Positions 7,930 to 17,524 of a stretch of DNA of 64,000 nucleotides are shown in pieces. The position numbers and the translations under genes are program-made. The DNA comes from Lachnospiraceae bacterium (GTDB lineage Bacteria; Bacillota; Clostridia; Lachnospirales; Lachnospiraceae). Every line of letters begins with the position of its first letter. The stretch's first letter is position 1. The notes under the pieces were generated by a model. It made no database searches. It was given only the letters and a program-made list of their open reading frames with translations, and was not told where the DNA came from. The DNA lies in NCBI GenBank assembly GCA_024682115.1, contig JAIKZO010000065.1:1-64000 (forward strand), written 5' to 3'.

Positions 7930-9047
7930 TGCTTTTAAAGTATGATCTCCAGTTCTTCGCCAAGGACGGACCCGGCGGAGAAAAAACCGAGATGCCCACA
8001 TCCAAGAAATTGGATGATGCCAGAAAGAAAGGGCAGGTAGCCAAGTCCAAAGAAATAGCCAATGCGGCCGGCATCGTTTCGATGTTCCTGTTGGTAAGGC
8101 TTTATGTCGGGACGGTGGGCAATAACTTCATCGGTCTTTTCGGAGGCCTGTATTCGATGATCCCTTCGACCATACAGGAATACGACGGGAACATCCCGAT
8201 AGCGGCGATCATTGCGTTTATACGTATGGCGATGTACCGGCTGATGCTCATAGTGCTCCCGATATTTATCGTTTCGTATATAGTGGCATTTGTGAGTGAT
8301 CTTGTGCAGGTCAAATGGAGGCCGACGAACGAACCGCTAAAGCCCAAGTTCAGTAAATTAAATCCTATAAGCGGGTTCAAAAAGATCTTTTCTTTAAACT
8401 CGCTCGTGGAACTCATAAAATCACTCATCAAGCTGCTGCTTGTGGGATATATGGTCTATTCCTACCTCAAAGGGCAGGTAAGCCAGATATATCTGCTCTA
8501 TGATCTTTCGATAGGGCAGTCGCTTCTTTTGATCCTTGATATAGTGACCAACTTAGGCCTTAGGATAGCCGCTGTCTATCTTGTGATCGCTGCGGCGGAT
8601 TTCGGTTATCAGAAATGGAAATTCCGTGAAGATATGAAGATGACCAAACAGGAAGTCAAGGACGAGTTCAAGGAACAGGAAGGTGATCCCCAGATCAAGG
8701 GTAAGCAGAAACAGAGGATGAGAGAAGCTTCGATGCGAAGGATGATGCAGCAGCTTCCGACTGCGGATGTCGTCATCACCAACCCGACGCATTATGCGGT
8801 TGCCATCAGATACCGCAGGGACGAAGACGATGCTCCCGTGGTCATCGCAAAGGGTGCCGATTACCTTGCACAGAAGATAAAAGATGTTGCCCGTGAGAAT
8901 GACATTTACATTTTTGAGGATAAGCCCCTTGCCCGAATGCTTTATGCAAATGTAGACCTCGAGCAGGCTATCCCGCCCGAACTTTACGAGGCTGTCGCCA
9001 ACGTGCTCGCATTCGTTTACCAGATGCAGGGCAAGATCGGAGCCTAG
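7929..9047 (+). CDS. flhB: Flagellar export switch protein FlhB
   Basis: 372 residues: a short N-terminal tail with PTSKKLDDARKKGQVAKS, four membrane helices, and a cytoplasmic domain. The self-cleavage motif Asn285-Pro-Thr-His is intact, so the protein should cut between Asn285 and Pro286 and switch export from rod/hook to filament substrates. The 80-base gap to flhA contains a short inverted repeat (GATCGG / CCGATC) and an AAAGGAGGAG ribosome site. Confidence 0.96.
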   Translation: MLLKYDLQFFAKDGPGGEKTEMPTSKKLDDARKKGQVAKSKEIANAAGIVSMFLLVRLYVGTVGNNFIGLFGGLYSMIPSTIQEYDGNIPIAAIIAFIRMAMYRLMLIVLPIFIVSYIVAFVSDLVQVKWRPTNEPLKPKFSKLNPISGFKKIFSLNSLVELIKSLIKLLLVGYMVYSYLKGQVSQIYLLYDLSIGQSLLLILDIVTNLGLRIAAVYLVIAAADFGYQKWKFREDMKMTKQEVKDEFKEQEGDPQIKGKQKQRMREASMRRMMQQLPTADVVITNPTHYAVAIRYRRDEDDAPVVIAKGADYLAQKIKDVARENDIYIFEDKPLARMLYANVDLEQAIPPELYEAVANVLAFVYQMQGKIGA

Positions 9048-9127
9048 ATATTCCCGTGATCGGAATGTCTTTGCCGATCGGATAAAGTATGGGTACAAAA
9101 TAAAAATATAAGGGAAAGGAGGAGAAC

Positions 9128-11161
9128 ATGAAGAAAGCGGATGTTGCCGTAGCAGCATATATCGTTGCGGCGTTCGTAATGATGATCATCAATATCCCCG
9201 CAGGCCTGTTGGACGTTTTTCTGGCCTGTAACATAGCAGTCGCTTTCACAATACTTTTCGTATCGATGTTCTCGGTCGAGGTCCTCGATCTTTCCTTCTA
9301 TCCCACGATCCTGTTGTTCACAACGATATTCAGGATATCGCTTAATATATCATCCACCAAGCTGATACTTCGTACCGGTGATCCCGGTAAGGTCGTAGCG
9401 ACCTTCGGAAGTTATGTCGGCGGCGGAGATCTTATCATAGGAACGATCGTTTTTATCATACTGATCATAGTTCAGTTCATGGTAATAAACAAAGGTTCCG
9501 AACGAGTTGCCGAGGTTACGGCGAGATTTACGCTCGATGCCATGCCCGGTAAACAGATGGCTATCGATGCCGACCTTAATACGGGGGCCATCGATGATGC
9601 TGAAGCCAAGAGAAGGCGTGACAAGATACAGGAAGAAGCTTCTTTCTTCGGTTCCATGGACGGTGCCGTTAAGTACGTTAAAGGAGACGCGACGGCCGGT
9701 CTTATCATTACCGCTGTCAACGTCGTGGGCGGTATAGCCATGGGTGTCTTAAGGATGAACATGGATTTCAGTACTGCCCTGAATAAGTACATAATCCTTA
9801 CCATAGGTGACGGACTTGTTTCTCAGATACCTTCGCTTCTGATATCTTTGTCAACAGGTATACTTGTTACGAAGGGTTCAAAGGATGCGGACTTCGGTAC
9901 GGTGCTCGTAAAACAGCTTTTCGGAATACCCAAAGCCCTTTACCTTGTCGGTGCGATCCTTTGTCTTCTCGGTGTCATAACGCCTCTTCCGACGATCATA
10001 TTCCTGGCGCTCGGACTTACGTTCATAGTTGTGGGACGTACTATGGCCGGAACGATAGAGACCGCGAAGATCGAGTCCCAGGCCGAGGCGGAAGAGATCC
10101 AGGCGGAGGAGATCAGGCAGCCGGAAAACGTCAACTCGCTTTTGCAGGTTGACCCTATCGAGCTTGAGTTCGGATACGGTATCATTCCCCTGGCCGATGT
10201 CAATCAGGGCGGAGACCTCCTTGACAGAGTCGTAATGATCAGACGTCAGGTGGCACTTGAACTCGGTACCGTTGTTCCGATCATAAGACTGAGGGATAAT
10301 ATACAGCTGAATCCCAACCAGTACATCATAAAGATAAAAGGCATACAGGTCGCGGAAGGCGAGATACTGTTCGATCATTATATGGCGATGAATCCCGGAT
10401 TTGTCGAAGAAGAGATACCGGGTATCGATACCTTTGAACCTTCATTCCATCTTCCGGCCATCTGGATTACGGAAGGACAAAGAGAAAGGGCTGAAGCTGC
10501 GGGATATACCGTTGTCGATCCGCCTTCGATCATAGCCACGCACCTCACCGAGGTGATCAGAGGACATATCGCGGAACTGCTCACGAGACAGGATGTTCAG
10601 AACCTCATAAACAACCTGAAGGAGAGCAATCCTTCGCTTGTGGACGAACTCGTTCCCAAGCTTTTGGGTCTCGGAGAAGTACAGAAAGTACTCCAGAACC
10701 TGCTTAAGGAAGGAATATCTATAAGGGATCTTCTTACGGTATTTGAAACACTGGCGGATTATGCGACCACGACCAGAGATACCGATATCCTCACGGAATA
10801 TGTCCGTCAGGCTTTAAAGAGAGCGATCTCGGGTAAGTTCTTTCCGCCCAATGAGACCACGAGTGTTGTTACGCTCGATCCTCAGGTAGAGCAGGACATC
10901 ATGGCAAGCGTAAAGCAGACGGAAACAGGTGCCTATCTCAACCTCGATCCCGAAAAGACGAGGGCCATCATGGAATCCGTCGGCAACGAGATAAAGAAAC
11001 TCGAGGATCTCGGCAAGAACCCGATCATCATCACTTCGCCGATAGTCAGGATGTATTTTAAGAGACTTACGGAAGACTACTTTAAGGATCTTATCGTTGT
11101 GTCGTATAATGAGATAGAAGCAAATATTGAATTACAGTCAGTTGGAATGGTGACAGCATGA
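9128..11161 (+). CDS. flhA: Flagellar export protein FlhA
   Basis: 677 residues, normal length. The N-terminal half has about eight membrane helices. Between them lies the FHIPEP-family signature around ARFTLDAMPGKQMAIDADL with the following NTGAIDD. The C-terminal half is the soluble domain that docks chaperone-cargo complexes. It also conducts ions for export. The stop overlaps flhF by 4 bases (ATGA). Confidence 0.97.
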   Translation: MKKADVAVAAYIVAAFVMMIINIPAGLLDVFLACNIAVAFTILFVSMFSVEVLDLSFYPTILLFTTIFRISLNISSTKLILRTGDPGKVVATFGSYVGGGDLIIGTIVFIILIIVQFMVINKGSERVAEVTARFTLDAMPGKQMAIDADLNTGAIDDAEAKRRRDKIQEEASFFGSMDGAVKYVKGDATAGLIITAVNVVGGIAMGVLRMNMDFSTALNKYIILTIGDGLVSQIPSLLISLSTGILVTKGSKDADFGTVLVKQLFGIPKALYLVGAILCLLGVITPLPTIIFLALGLTFIVVGRTMAGTIETAKIESQAEAEEIQAEEIRQPENVNSLLQVDPIELEFGYGIIPLADVNQGGDLLDRVVMIRRQVALELGTVVPIIRLRDNIQLNPNQYIIKIKGIQVAEGEILFDHYMAMNPGFVEEEIPGIDTFEPSFHLPAIWITEGQRERAEAAGYTVVDPPSIIATHLTEVIRGHIAELLTRQDVQNLINNLKESNPSLVDELVPKLLGLGEVQKVLQNLLKEGISIRDLLTVFETLADYATTTRDTDILTEYVRQALKRAISGKFFPPNETTSVVTLDPQVEQDIMASVKQTETGAYLNLDPEKTRAIMESVGNEIKKLEDLGKNPIIITSPIVRMYFKRLTEDYFKDLIVVSYNEIEANIELQSVGMVTA

Positions 11162-12525
11162 TAATCAAGAAGTTTCAGGGAAAAACCAAAGAGGAAGCAC
11201 TGGAACAGGCTTACAGGGAACTCGGCAGCAATATCGTCGAGATGAACACCAGAAACGTTAAGAAGAAAGGCCTCTTCAGTTTCCTTATGCCCCAGATGGT
11301 TGAAGTGACCGTGGCACTTGAAGAAGAGCCCGCTCAACCCAGGACATCCCAGATAGCCGAAGCTATCGCAGGGGTGAGGTCCGTGGCTCAATCTACCCTG
11401 ATAAATGAAGAAGCGATCGAATCAAAACTTGACATCAAGACTCCCGAGGATGATCTTCCGGTTGTCAAGTCGGCTATAGAACTTTTGAGTGAACGGCAGA
11501 AAAGATCGAATGAGCCAGATAATTCTCCCGTTTATTCACAGCCTGAAAGGACAGTGAGAAGCGAGGTTAAGAGCCAGCCTAAAAATGACAGCAGTGTCAT
11601 AGAAGAGAAGCTGGATTCTCTTCATACTATGCTTGAAGCCCAGCTTCAAAAGCCCGAGGATCAGGAGGATTCCGACGGGATATTTACGAGAAGCCAGAAA
11701 GAAAACGAAGACAGTTCGCACGGTGAAGTCGAAAAATTCATAAAGCTTCTTTATAACAAGATGATCGACAACGAAGTTAACGAAAAATACGCAAACCAGA
11801 TCATCGATGAAATGGAAAAGAACACGAACCCGAACCTTCCTTTTGAGATGGCGCTTGCCAACACCTATCAGAAGATGATACTCAAGTTCGGAAATCCCGC
11901 GGGTATCACACCTGCGATGAAGGGACCGAAGATCGTATTCTTCGTCGGCCCCACAGGCGTCGGCAAAACAACGACCATAGCAAAGATCGCATCGAAGTTC
12001 AGTGTTGAAGCAGGCAAGAAGGTGGCCCTGCTCACTGCCGATACATACAGGATAGCCGCAGCCGAACAGCTGCGTACCTATGCCAATATCCTGGAGATCC
12101 CTTTCAGGATCATCTACTCCACGGAGGAAGTGGAACAGGCATTAAGAGATTTCAAGGATTATGATTACGTGCTCGTGGATACGGCCGGACATTCCCATCA
12201 GAATAAGGAACAGGCCGATGCCATGAACGGTTTCATACATTCGGTTGACGGAGTTGCGGAGAAGGAAGTGTTCCTTGTACTTTCCGCGACCACCAAGTAT
12301 CGCGATCTTATCAGCATAGCCGATACATATTCGAAGATGACGGAATACAAGCTCATCTTCACAAAACTCGACGAAACGACAACACTCGGAAATCTGCTCA
12401 ACTTAAGGCTTCATACGGGGGCACCGCTTTCGTATGTCACCTGCGGGCAGAACGTTCCGGATGATATAGAGAACTTTAATCCTCAGAAAACAGTCAAGCA
12501 GTTATTGGGTGGTAGAAAGAACTAG
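11158..12525 (+). CDS. flhF: SRP-type GTPase FlhF
   Basis: 455 residues: an N-terminal basic/variable B region (about 1-195), then the NG GTPase domain. The P-loop is GPTGVGKTTT, followed by DTYRIAAAEQLRTYA, the G3 motif DTAGHS, and the G4-like TKLDET. FlhF sets where, and with FlhG how many, flagella are built. In the G3 motif many SRP GTPases read DTAGR; here it is DTAGH. It ends 5 bases before flhG. Confidence 0.95.
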   Translation: MIIKKFQGKTKEEALEQAYRELGSNIVEMNTRNVKKKGLFSFLMPQMVEVTVALEEEPAQPRTSQIAEAIAGVRSVAQSTLINEEAIESKLDIKTPEDDLPVVKSAIELLSERQKRSNEPDNSPVYSQPERTVRSEVKSQPKNDSSVIEEKLDSLHTMLEAQLQKPEDQEDSDGIFTRSQKENEDSSHGEVEKFIKLLYNKMIDNEVNEKYANQIIDEMEKNTNPNLPFEMALANTYQKMILKFGNPAGITPAMKGPKIVFFVGPTGVGKTTTIAKIASKFSVEAGKKVALLTADTYRIAAAEQLRTYANILEIPFRIIYSTEEVEQALRDFKDYDYVLVDTAGHSHQNKEQADAMNGFIHSVDGVAEKEVFLVLSATTKYRDLISIADTYSKMTEYKLIFTKLDETTTLGNLLNLRLHTGAPLSYVTCGQNVPDDIENFNPQKTVKQLLGGRKN

Positions 12526-12530
12526 AAAGA

Positions 12531-13424
12531 ATGGATCAGGCGCAGCAGCTCCGCAATATAGTCAAGGCGGGGAACATCAACAAGACGCCGCGACCGCTTG
12601 CAAGGATAATAACCGTTACTTCAGGTAAGGGGGGCGTCGGAAAATCGAATACGGCGATAAATCTTGCCATTCAGTTTAAGAAGCTCGGGCAGAGAGTCAT
12701 TATACTCGATGCCGATTTTGGTCTGGCCAATATTGAGATCATGTTCGGGGCTGTTCCGAAACACAATCTTTCGGACCTCATATATCAGGGTAAGAATATC
12801 AAGGAGATCATAACCTGGGGACCCGGTGACGTCGGGTTCATTTCGGGCGGTTCCGGTATCGCCGGCCTTTCGAATCTGAGCAGGGAATATTTGGTTTACA
12901 TAATACAGAACCTTGCCCAGCTTGATGCGCTTGCCGATATAGTTATAATAGATACCGGAGCGGGAATATCGGATGCCGTACTTGAATTCCTTGTCGCATC
13001 GGGAGAGATAATACTTGTTACGACTCCGGAGCCGACTTCGATAACGGATTCGTATTCGCTCCTTAAGGCATTGAACAATCATCCCAGGTTCAAGAGAGAG
13101 TATTCCGCGGTTAAGATGCTCGCCAACAAAGTCCTGGGAGACAATGACGGACAGATGCTTTTTAACAAGCTTAATGCCGTGGTACAAAGATACCTTAAGC
13201 TTCCGATGGAATACCTCGGACCCGTACCTAACGACAACCAGCTCGTCAAAGCCGTAATGCAGCAGACTCCCGTATCCCTTGCCGCACCGAACTCAAAATC
13301 GGCCCAGGCATACGAGGGCATCGCGATGAAACTGATGAACAAAGAAGCCGAAGGGCTTGTTAATAAAAGAGGAATGGCTGCTTTCTTCAGCCATATAGTA
13401 GCCGGAAAAAAGACTAACGCTTAA
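12531..13424 (+). CDS. flhG: MinD-like ATPase FlhG (YlxH), flagellar number regulator
   Basis: 297 residues with the deviant Walker A motif SGKGGVGKSNTA at about residues 28-39, the ILDADFGLANIEIM switch I region and the IIDTGAGIS switch II region of the MinD/ParA group. The N-terminus starts MDQAQQLRNIV, a FlhG-type activator peptide with glutamines that stimulates FlhF GTPase. The C-terminal end would form the membrane-binding helix, although it is not strongly amphipathic. It pairs with flhF just upstream. Confidence 0.93.
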   Translation: MDQAQQLRNIVKAGNINKTPRPLARIITVTSGKGGVGKSNTAINLAIQFKKLGQRVIILDADFGLANIEIMFGAVPKHNLSDLIYQGKNIKEIITWGPGDVGFISGGSGIAGLSNLSREYLVYIIQNLAQLDALADIVIIDTGAGISDAVLEFLVASGEIILVTTPEPTSITDSYSLLKALNNHPRFKREYSAVKMLANKVLGDNDGQMLFNKLNAVVQRYLKLPMEYLGPVPNDNQLVKAVMQQTPVSLAAPNSKSAQAYEGIAMKLMNKEAEGLVNKRGMAAFFSHIVAGKKTNA

Positions 13425-13439
13425 ATACAGGGGGTAATT

Positions 13440-14168
13440 ATGTTATCAAAGTATATTCTGCCGGGAAACAGAATAGAGATGCAGGCCGTTGAACGCGTGA
13501 AGCTTGCTGACGAAGGAGAAAGGAAGAGAGTCTATCTTTCGCAGGTCCGCGATATCCTCTCGGAGGAACAGCTCGAGATCTTCATGCCGATGGAAAAGAC
13601 GAAGATGATCCTTCTGCCGGTTAATACCGAATACGATATGTATTTTTACACGCCACAGGGTCTTTATCAGTGCTTCGCGAACGTTATCGACAGATATAAG
13701 GACGAGAATCAGTACGTTCTCCTTATGGAACTCACATCCAACCTCCGTAAGTTCCAGAGAAGAGAATATTACAGACTGAGCTGCGCGCTTGAAATGAATT
13801 CGCGGCCTCTTGAAAAGGAAGAGAAAGACGCGATGGACAAAAAGACCGGATCTTACCTTGTTCCCGGACTTCCGCTAAAGAGATCGGTCGTTGTCGATAT
13901 ATCGGGAGGCGGTATAAGATTCTTAAGTTCATATTCATATGAACCCGACAGCCTTCTTTATTGTAAATACAATCTTGTCATCGACGGGACTTCCAAGGAA
14001 TATACTCTGATAACCAAAGTTCTCACATCAAAGGAACTCGACGACAGGCCCGGAGTATACGAGCACAGGGCACAGTATGTCGACATAGACACTTACGACC
14101 GTGAGGAGATCATAAGATTCATATTTGAAGAAGAAAGAAAACACAGAAAACGTGAAATGGGCTTTTAA
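13440..14168 (+). CDS. PilZ domain protein, c-di-GMP-responsive flagellar brake type
   Basis: 242 residues in two halves. The N-terminal half (about 1-95) resembles the YcgR-N beta-barrel. The C-terminal PilZ domain has both c-di-GMP-binding signatures: RxxxR in QRREYYRLS, and DxSxxG in DISGGGIRF. Such proteins (YcgR, YpfA/MotI, DgrA) bind MotA or FliG and slow the motor when c-di-GMP is high. Its place between flhG and cheB inside the flagellar cluster fits that role. GGDEF and HD-GYP proteins, which could make and break c-di-GMP, are encoded elsewhere in this window. Confidence 0.88.
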   Translation: MLSKYILPGNRIEMQAVERVKLADEGERKRVYLSQVRDILSEEQLEIFMPMEKTKMILLPVNTEYDMYFYTPQGLYQCFANVIDRYKDENQYVLLMELTSNLRKFQRREYYRLSCALEMNSRPLEKEEKDAMDKKTGSYLVPGLPLKRSVVVDISGGGIRFLSSYSYEPDSLLYCKYNLVIDGTSKEYTLITKVLTSKELDDRPGVYEHRAQYVDIDTYDREEIIRFIFEEERKHRKREMGF

Positions 14169-14303
14169 GTCAGTTAATATACAAAATTTTCAGAAAATTT
14201 ATGCCCTAATGTTACTTTGCACCCATGTGAAGAATGAATAGTGGTATACTGTTTTTGTGCCGGAAATAGGTTCCGGATACAGAAAGTGAAGGCAAATTGA
14301 ATC
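14169..14303 (+). promoter_or_regulatory. Internal promoter region before cheB
   Basis: This 135-base gap is one of the longest in the cluster. It contains an AT palindrome (14184-14191 and 14193-14200, AAATTTTC and its complement) and, further on, an extended -10 box TGG-TATACT (14242-14250). No good -35 box is found 16-18 bases upstream, which extended -10 promoters can do without. It would let the chemotaxis half be expressed separately from the export half. The palindrome could be an operator or a weak end signal. Confidence 0.5.
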
Positions 14304-14894
14304 ATGATCAGCAATGGAAAGAAGATTGTTGCAATCGCCTCTTCCACAGGAGGACCCAAGGCCTTGCAGGAATTGATTCCGCTGCTACCGCCAAACCTGG
14401 ACGCTCCGGTGTGTCTTGTGCAACACATGCCTGCAGGGTTTACGGCGGCCCTTGCCGACAGACTTAACGAGATTAGCCCGATAAGCTGCAAGGAGGCTGC
14501 CGAGGGCGATCTGCTCGAAAGAGGAAAGCTCTATCTGTCTGCAGGCGGGAAACACATGAAGATCGGAAAACGACCGGGCGGGCACTGCATCAGGTACTCA
14601 GATGAACCGACCCGTGAGGGCGTAAAACCGTGTGCCAATTACATGTACGAGTCGCTGGCCGACTCGGTGTATGACGAAGTCATATGTGTGGTGCTGACCG
14701 GAATGGGTGCGGACGGTACCGCAGGTATCAAAGCTCTGAAGGAGAAAAAGAAGATTTACTGTATTACTCAGAGCGAGGCTTCGTGTATCGTATATGGAAT
14801 GCCAAAAGCAGCTGCTAAAGCCGGTCTTTCGGACACGGAATTGGATCTAAAATCAATAGCAAGAGAAATCATTAAGAACGTGGGGGTATTTTAA
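14304..14894 (+). CDS. cheB: CheB methylesterase catalytic domain without receiver
   Basis: 196 residues covering only the CheB esterase/deamidase domain. The catalytic triad is intact: Ser14 (ASSTGG), His41 (VQHMPAGF) and Asp137 (TGMGADG). Classic CheB has an N-terminal receiver of about 120 residues plus linker; here the frame opens at the catalytic domain and no receiver lies upstream. The enzyme removes methyl groups from chemoreceptors. Without a receiver it cannot be switched on by CheA phosphorylation in the usual way, so adaptation may rely on CheC/CheD/CheY. No cheR is in the window. Confidence 0.9.
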   Translation: MISNGKKIVAIASSTGGPKALQELIPLLPPNLDAPVCLVQHMPAGFTAALADRLNEISPISCKEAAEGDLLERGKLYLSAGGKHMKIGKRPGGHCIRYSDEPTREGVKPCANYMYESLADSVYDEVICVVLTGMGADGTAGIKALKEKKKIYCITQSEASCIVYGMPKAAAKAGLSDTELDLKSIAREIIKNVGVF

Positions 14895-14895
14895 A

Positions 14896-17016
14896 ATGGA
14901 TGTTAGCCAATATTTAGAGATCTTTTTGGACGAAACAAGAGAACATTTATCTTCGCTGAATACGCAGATACTGAATCTCGAACAGAATCCCGAAGATGAG
15001 AATACCATTAACGAGATATTCCGTGCTGCCCATTCTTTAAAAGGAATGGCAGGAACCATGGGATTTAAGAGAATGCAGAATCTGACGCATGATATGGAGA
15101 ACGTATTCTCGGAGATAAGGAACGGAAACATGAAGGTTTCTTCGAACCTTATCGATATCCTGTTCCAGACACTGGATGCTTTGGAAGAATATACTTCCAA
15201 CATTCAGGAAACTGCAGACGAAGGTACCAACGACAATCAGAATATCATCGATATGCTGAACGAGTTCCTTAACGGAAAGGGTGAAGCCGCAGAAGAAAAA
15301 CCCAAGAAGGGCAAAGGTAAGGCTAAGGAAGCCAAGGCAGAAGCTCCCGCTGAGGAAGCCAAGAGCGAAGAGGCTCCGGCAGGTGCTTCCGAGGATGAGA
15401 AATTCAGGAAGATACCGATAGGCGAGACCGAGTCGAGCGTTATCAAGGCCGCTATCGCCGAAGGCAAGAACGTTTACGGATTTACAGTATTCGTTGACGA
15501 GAACTGCCTGCTCAAAGCAGCAAGAGCGTTCCTTGTTTACAAAGCGGTCGAGGAAAAGGGTGAGATAATCCTTTCCGATCCTTCGGCCCAGGATATAGAA
15601 GACGAGAAATTTGATTTTGATTTCAGTCTCATAGTTATTTCGGAACATAAGATAGACGATATACTTTCTGCGGCAAGAGCCGTTTCCGAGATCGCAAAGG
15701 TTGTCGGTGCTCCTCTGGAAGCAACGGATGCCGCACCTGCGGAAAAGGGCGAAGAAGCAGAGAGCAAAGAGGAAACAGCTCCCGCAAAGACAGAGCATCA
15801 GGAAAAGAATGCTCCCGCAGCTGCTCCCGCCAAGACTGCGAACAAGGCAGCCGCAAAGCCGGTTGTCAACAGGACGGTCCGTGTCGATATCGAAAAACTG
15901 GATGTTCTGATGAACCTTGTTTCAGAGCTTATCATTGCAAAGAACTCACTCGTTTCCGCTTCGTTTACCGACGGAGTTTCGGGTGCTTCTTTCAACGAAC
16001 AGATAGAATACCTCGAGAGCGTTACGACCAACCTTCACGAATCAGTCATGAAGGTTCGAATGGTTCCTATCGAATCAGTCGTTTCCAAGTTCCCGAGAAT
16101 GATAAGAGACCTCTCCAAGAAGCTTGACAAGAAAATGGAACTTTACATGTCAGGTGAAGAGACTGAACTTGACCGTACCGTGGTTGACGAGATCGGTGAC
16201 CCTCTGATGCACCTCCTTCGTAACAGTGCGGACCACGGTCTTGAGTCTGCCGAAGTCAGAGCCCAGAGAGGAAAGCCCGAAGTCGGATCCATCTTCCTTG
16301 ATGCATATCAGGACGGTAATAACGTTGTCATCGAGGTAAGAGATGACGGTAACGGAATCGATGTTGAGGCTGTTAAGAACAAAGCCATCGAGCGTGGTGT
16401 TATCACACCCGAACAGGCCGACAACATGGCGGAGAAGGACATCATTAACCTCCTTTTCAATGCCGGATTCTCTACGGCAAAGGTCATCTCGGATGTATCC
16501 GGAAGAGGTGTCGGACTCGACGTAGTTAAATCAAAAATCGAAGCTCTGAGCGGTGAAGTTGAAGTACATTCAAAACTCGGCGAAGGTTCTACATGGACCA
16601 TCAGACTTCCTCTGACACTGGCTATAATCCAGGCTCTCATGGTTGTTGTCGGCGGCGAGAAGTACGCTATATCACTCGGAAGCATTCAGACCATAGAAGA
16701 TGTTTCTCCCGATGAGATCAAACTTGTTCAGAATGAAGAAGTTATGACGCTTCGAGGAAATGTTATTCCTATAGTAAGACTCGATAAGGAACTCGATACG
16801 GTTTCGTTGAAGAAACCCGAAGACAATCTCGTTGTTGCGGTTGCCAAGAAGGGCGAAAAGCTTGCGGGATTTGTTGTTGACGAACTTATCGGACAGCAGG
16901 AGATCGTTATCAAGTCTCTTGGAAAATATATCAACAAGAGTAAGATCATAAGCGGCGCAACGATCCTGGGTGACGGCGAGATAGCTCTCATCATAGATGC
17001 GAACGCATTAATTTAG
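14896..17016 (+). CDS. cheA: Chemotaxis histidine kinase CheA
   Basis: 706 residues with all five domains. P1 is the phosphotransfer domain with His46 (AAHSLKG). P2 is a CheY-binding domain (about 175-270), set off by Ala/Glu/Lys-rich linkers. P3 is for dimerisation, and P4 is the ATPase with HLLRNSADHGLE, RDDGNGID and GRGVGLDVV. P5 is the CheW-like coupling domain at the C-terminus. It phosphorylates CheY in response to receptor signals. It starts 1 base after the cheB stop. The low-complexity linkers on each side of P2 are long but normal for the group. Confidence 0.97.
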   Translation: MDVSQYLEIFLDETREHLSSLNTQILNLEQNPEDENTINEIFRAAHSLKGMAGTMGFKRMQNLTHDMENVFSEIRNGNMKVSSNLIDILFQTLDALEEYTSNIQETADEGTNDNQNIIDMLNEFLNGKGEAAEEKPKKGKGKAKEAKAEAPAEEAKSEEAPAGASEDEKFRKIPIGETESSVIKAAIAEGKNVYGFTVFVDENCLLKAARAFLVYKAVEEKGEIILSDPSAQDIEDEKFDFDFSLIVISEHKIDDILSAARAVSEIAKVVGAPLEATDAAPAEKGEEAESKEETAPAKTEHQEKNAPAAAPAKTANKAAAKPVVNRTVRVDIEKLDVLMNLVSELIIAKNSLVSASFTDGVSGASFNEQIEYLESVTTNLHESVMKVRMVPIESVVSKFPRMIRDLSKKLDKKMELYMSGEETELDRTVVDEIGDPLMHLLRNSADHGLESAEVRAQRGKPEVGSIFLDAYQDGNNVVIEVRDDGNGIDVEAVKNKAIERGVITPEQADNMAEKDIINLLFNAGFSTAKVISDVSGRGVGLDVVKSKIEALSGEVEVHSKLGEGSTWTIRLPLTLAIIQALMVVVGGEKYAISLGSIQTIEDVSPDEIKLVQNEEVMTLRGNVIPIVRLDKELDTVSLKKPEDNLVVAVAKKGEKLAGFVVDELIGQQEIVIKSLGKYINKSKIISGATILGDGEIALIIDANALI

Positions 17017-17033
17017 GAACGGGGGACATTAAA

Positions 17034-17516
17034 ATGGCAGATGAAGTTAGAATTACAAACGCAGACCTCATTGTCGATGAGGGTGAAAAAGTTCAATACA
17101 TTGTGATCAAACTCGGACATGAGCAGTACGGTATCGATATAAAGTATATCGACAACATCGTAAGGATGCAGAGCATAACCAGAGTTCCTCATGTCGCAAA
17201 CTACATCAAGGGTGTTATCAATCTTCGAGGCGAAGTCATTCCCGTTCTTAATCTCAGATTGAAGATGGGTCTTGAAGAAATAGAGGATACCAAGGCAAGC
17301 AGGATCATAATCCTTAAGCTTGAGCAGTACGGACTCCTCGGATTCATAGTTGATGAAGTTAAGGAAGTTGTTACATTAAGCGAGGTACAGATCGAAAAGG
17401 TTGCTTACGACGGAACCGAAGAGAAGCAGAAATTCGTGTTCGGTGTAGGAAAGACCGAAGCAAGTTTGATCTCGTTACTTGATATGAATGTTGTTTGCGC
17501 TGAAAACGTTAAGTAG
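17034..17516 (+). CDS. cheW: Chemotaxis coupling protein CheW
   Basis: 160 residues forming a single CheW domain with KLGHEQYGIDIKYIDNIVR, the RVPHVANYIKGVINLRGEVIPV core and a C-terminal GKTEASLISLLD. CheW bridges chemoreceptors to CheA P5. The N-terminus has about 18 extra polar residues before the domain. It lies between cheA and cheC with short gaps and AGGAGG-like ribosome sites. Confidence 0.96.
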   Translation: MADEVRITNADLIVDEGEKVQYIVIKLGHEQYGIDIKYIDNIVRMQSITRVPHVANYIKGVINLRGEVIPVLNLRLKMGLEEIEDTKASRIIILKLEQYGLLGFIVDEVKEVVTLSEVQIEKVAYDGTEEKQKFVFGVGKTEASLISLLDMNVVCAENVK

Positions 17517-17524
17517 GAGGAAAT

